Below are positions 21,450-21,518 of a DNA stretch of 21,518 nucleotides, one piece after another. The stretch spans positions 1-21,518 of the forward strand of contig CAKSWY010000035.1 in assembly GCA_934513685.1 (NCBI GenBank), read 5' to 3'. Position numbers and translations under genes: made by a program. The notes under the pieces are model-generated. The model searched no databases. It was given only the letters and a program-made list of their open reading frames with translations, and was not told the DNA's origin. The stretch is from an uncultured Oscillospiraceae bacterium (lineage in GTDB: Bacteria > Bacillota > Clostridia > Oscillospirales > Ruminococcaceae). Position 1 is the stretch's first letter, and every line of letters starts with the position of its first letter.

Positions 21450-21518
<69 letters not shown>

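Overview
This window looks like the chromosome of a high-GC gut Firmicute of the class Clostridia, most likely Oscillospirales (a Faecalibacterium/Gemmiger/Subdoligranulum-like lineage; this placement is inference). The signs are AGGAGG-type ribosome binding sites, consensus sigma-A promoters, an archaeal/eukaryal-type ProRS, and DUF3793, EFR1 and FeoB-associated Cys-rich proteins. Most of the window is GC-rich. The last 5 kb is visibly AT-richer and ends in a tRNA-Lys gene.

Layout. 1-842: end of proS. 986-1948: a Na+/Ca2+ antiporter. 2072-3709 (minus): an aldose-epimerase-like gene followed by tcdA. 4007-5039 (minus): a DUF3793 gene followed by flavodoxin, behind a promoter with two DtxR-type boxes. 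5558-5686: an unrecognised 42-aa ORF behind a perfect sigma-A promoter. 5835-6917 (minus): a TIR-like protein with a C-terminal half resembling prokaryotic STING. 7216-10656 (minus): a ferrous-iron cluster read as feoA, feoA, feoB, FeoB-associated protein, DtxR-family regulator. 10997-12507: a flavodoxin/ferredoxin fusion (EFR1) divergent from a MarR regulator. 12775-14208: a sortase-like gene with no N-terminal anchor, and a YitT transporter-like gene. 14375-15637: an AlkA-like glycosylase and an Ogt-type methyltransferase (alkylation repair). 16001-21049 (minus): a giant superfamily-1 helicase with a Vsr/MTES_1575-like nuclease domain, interrupted by one in-frame amber codon. 21450-21518 (minus): tRNA-Lys(CTT), cut by the window end.

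How it fits together. An 18-bp operator with consensus GGTTAG-N6-CTAACC recurs seven times, only in front of feoA, feoB and the DUF3793-flavodoxin pair. It resembles known IdeR/DtxR boxes, and a DtxR-family gene closes the feo cluster. The simplest reading is a local iron regulon that turns on iron uptake and the iron-free electron carrier flavodoxin when iron is scarce.

The two most unusual loci are probably defence genes: a TIR-STING-like protein with no CD-NTase gene in view, and the split helicase-nuclease beside tRNA-Lys.
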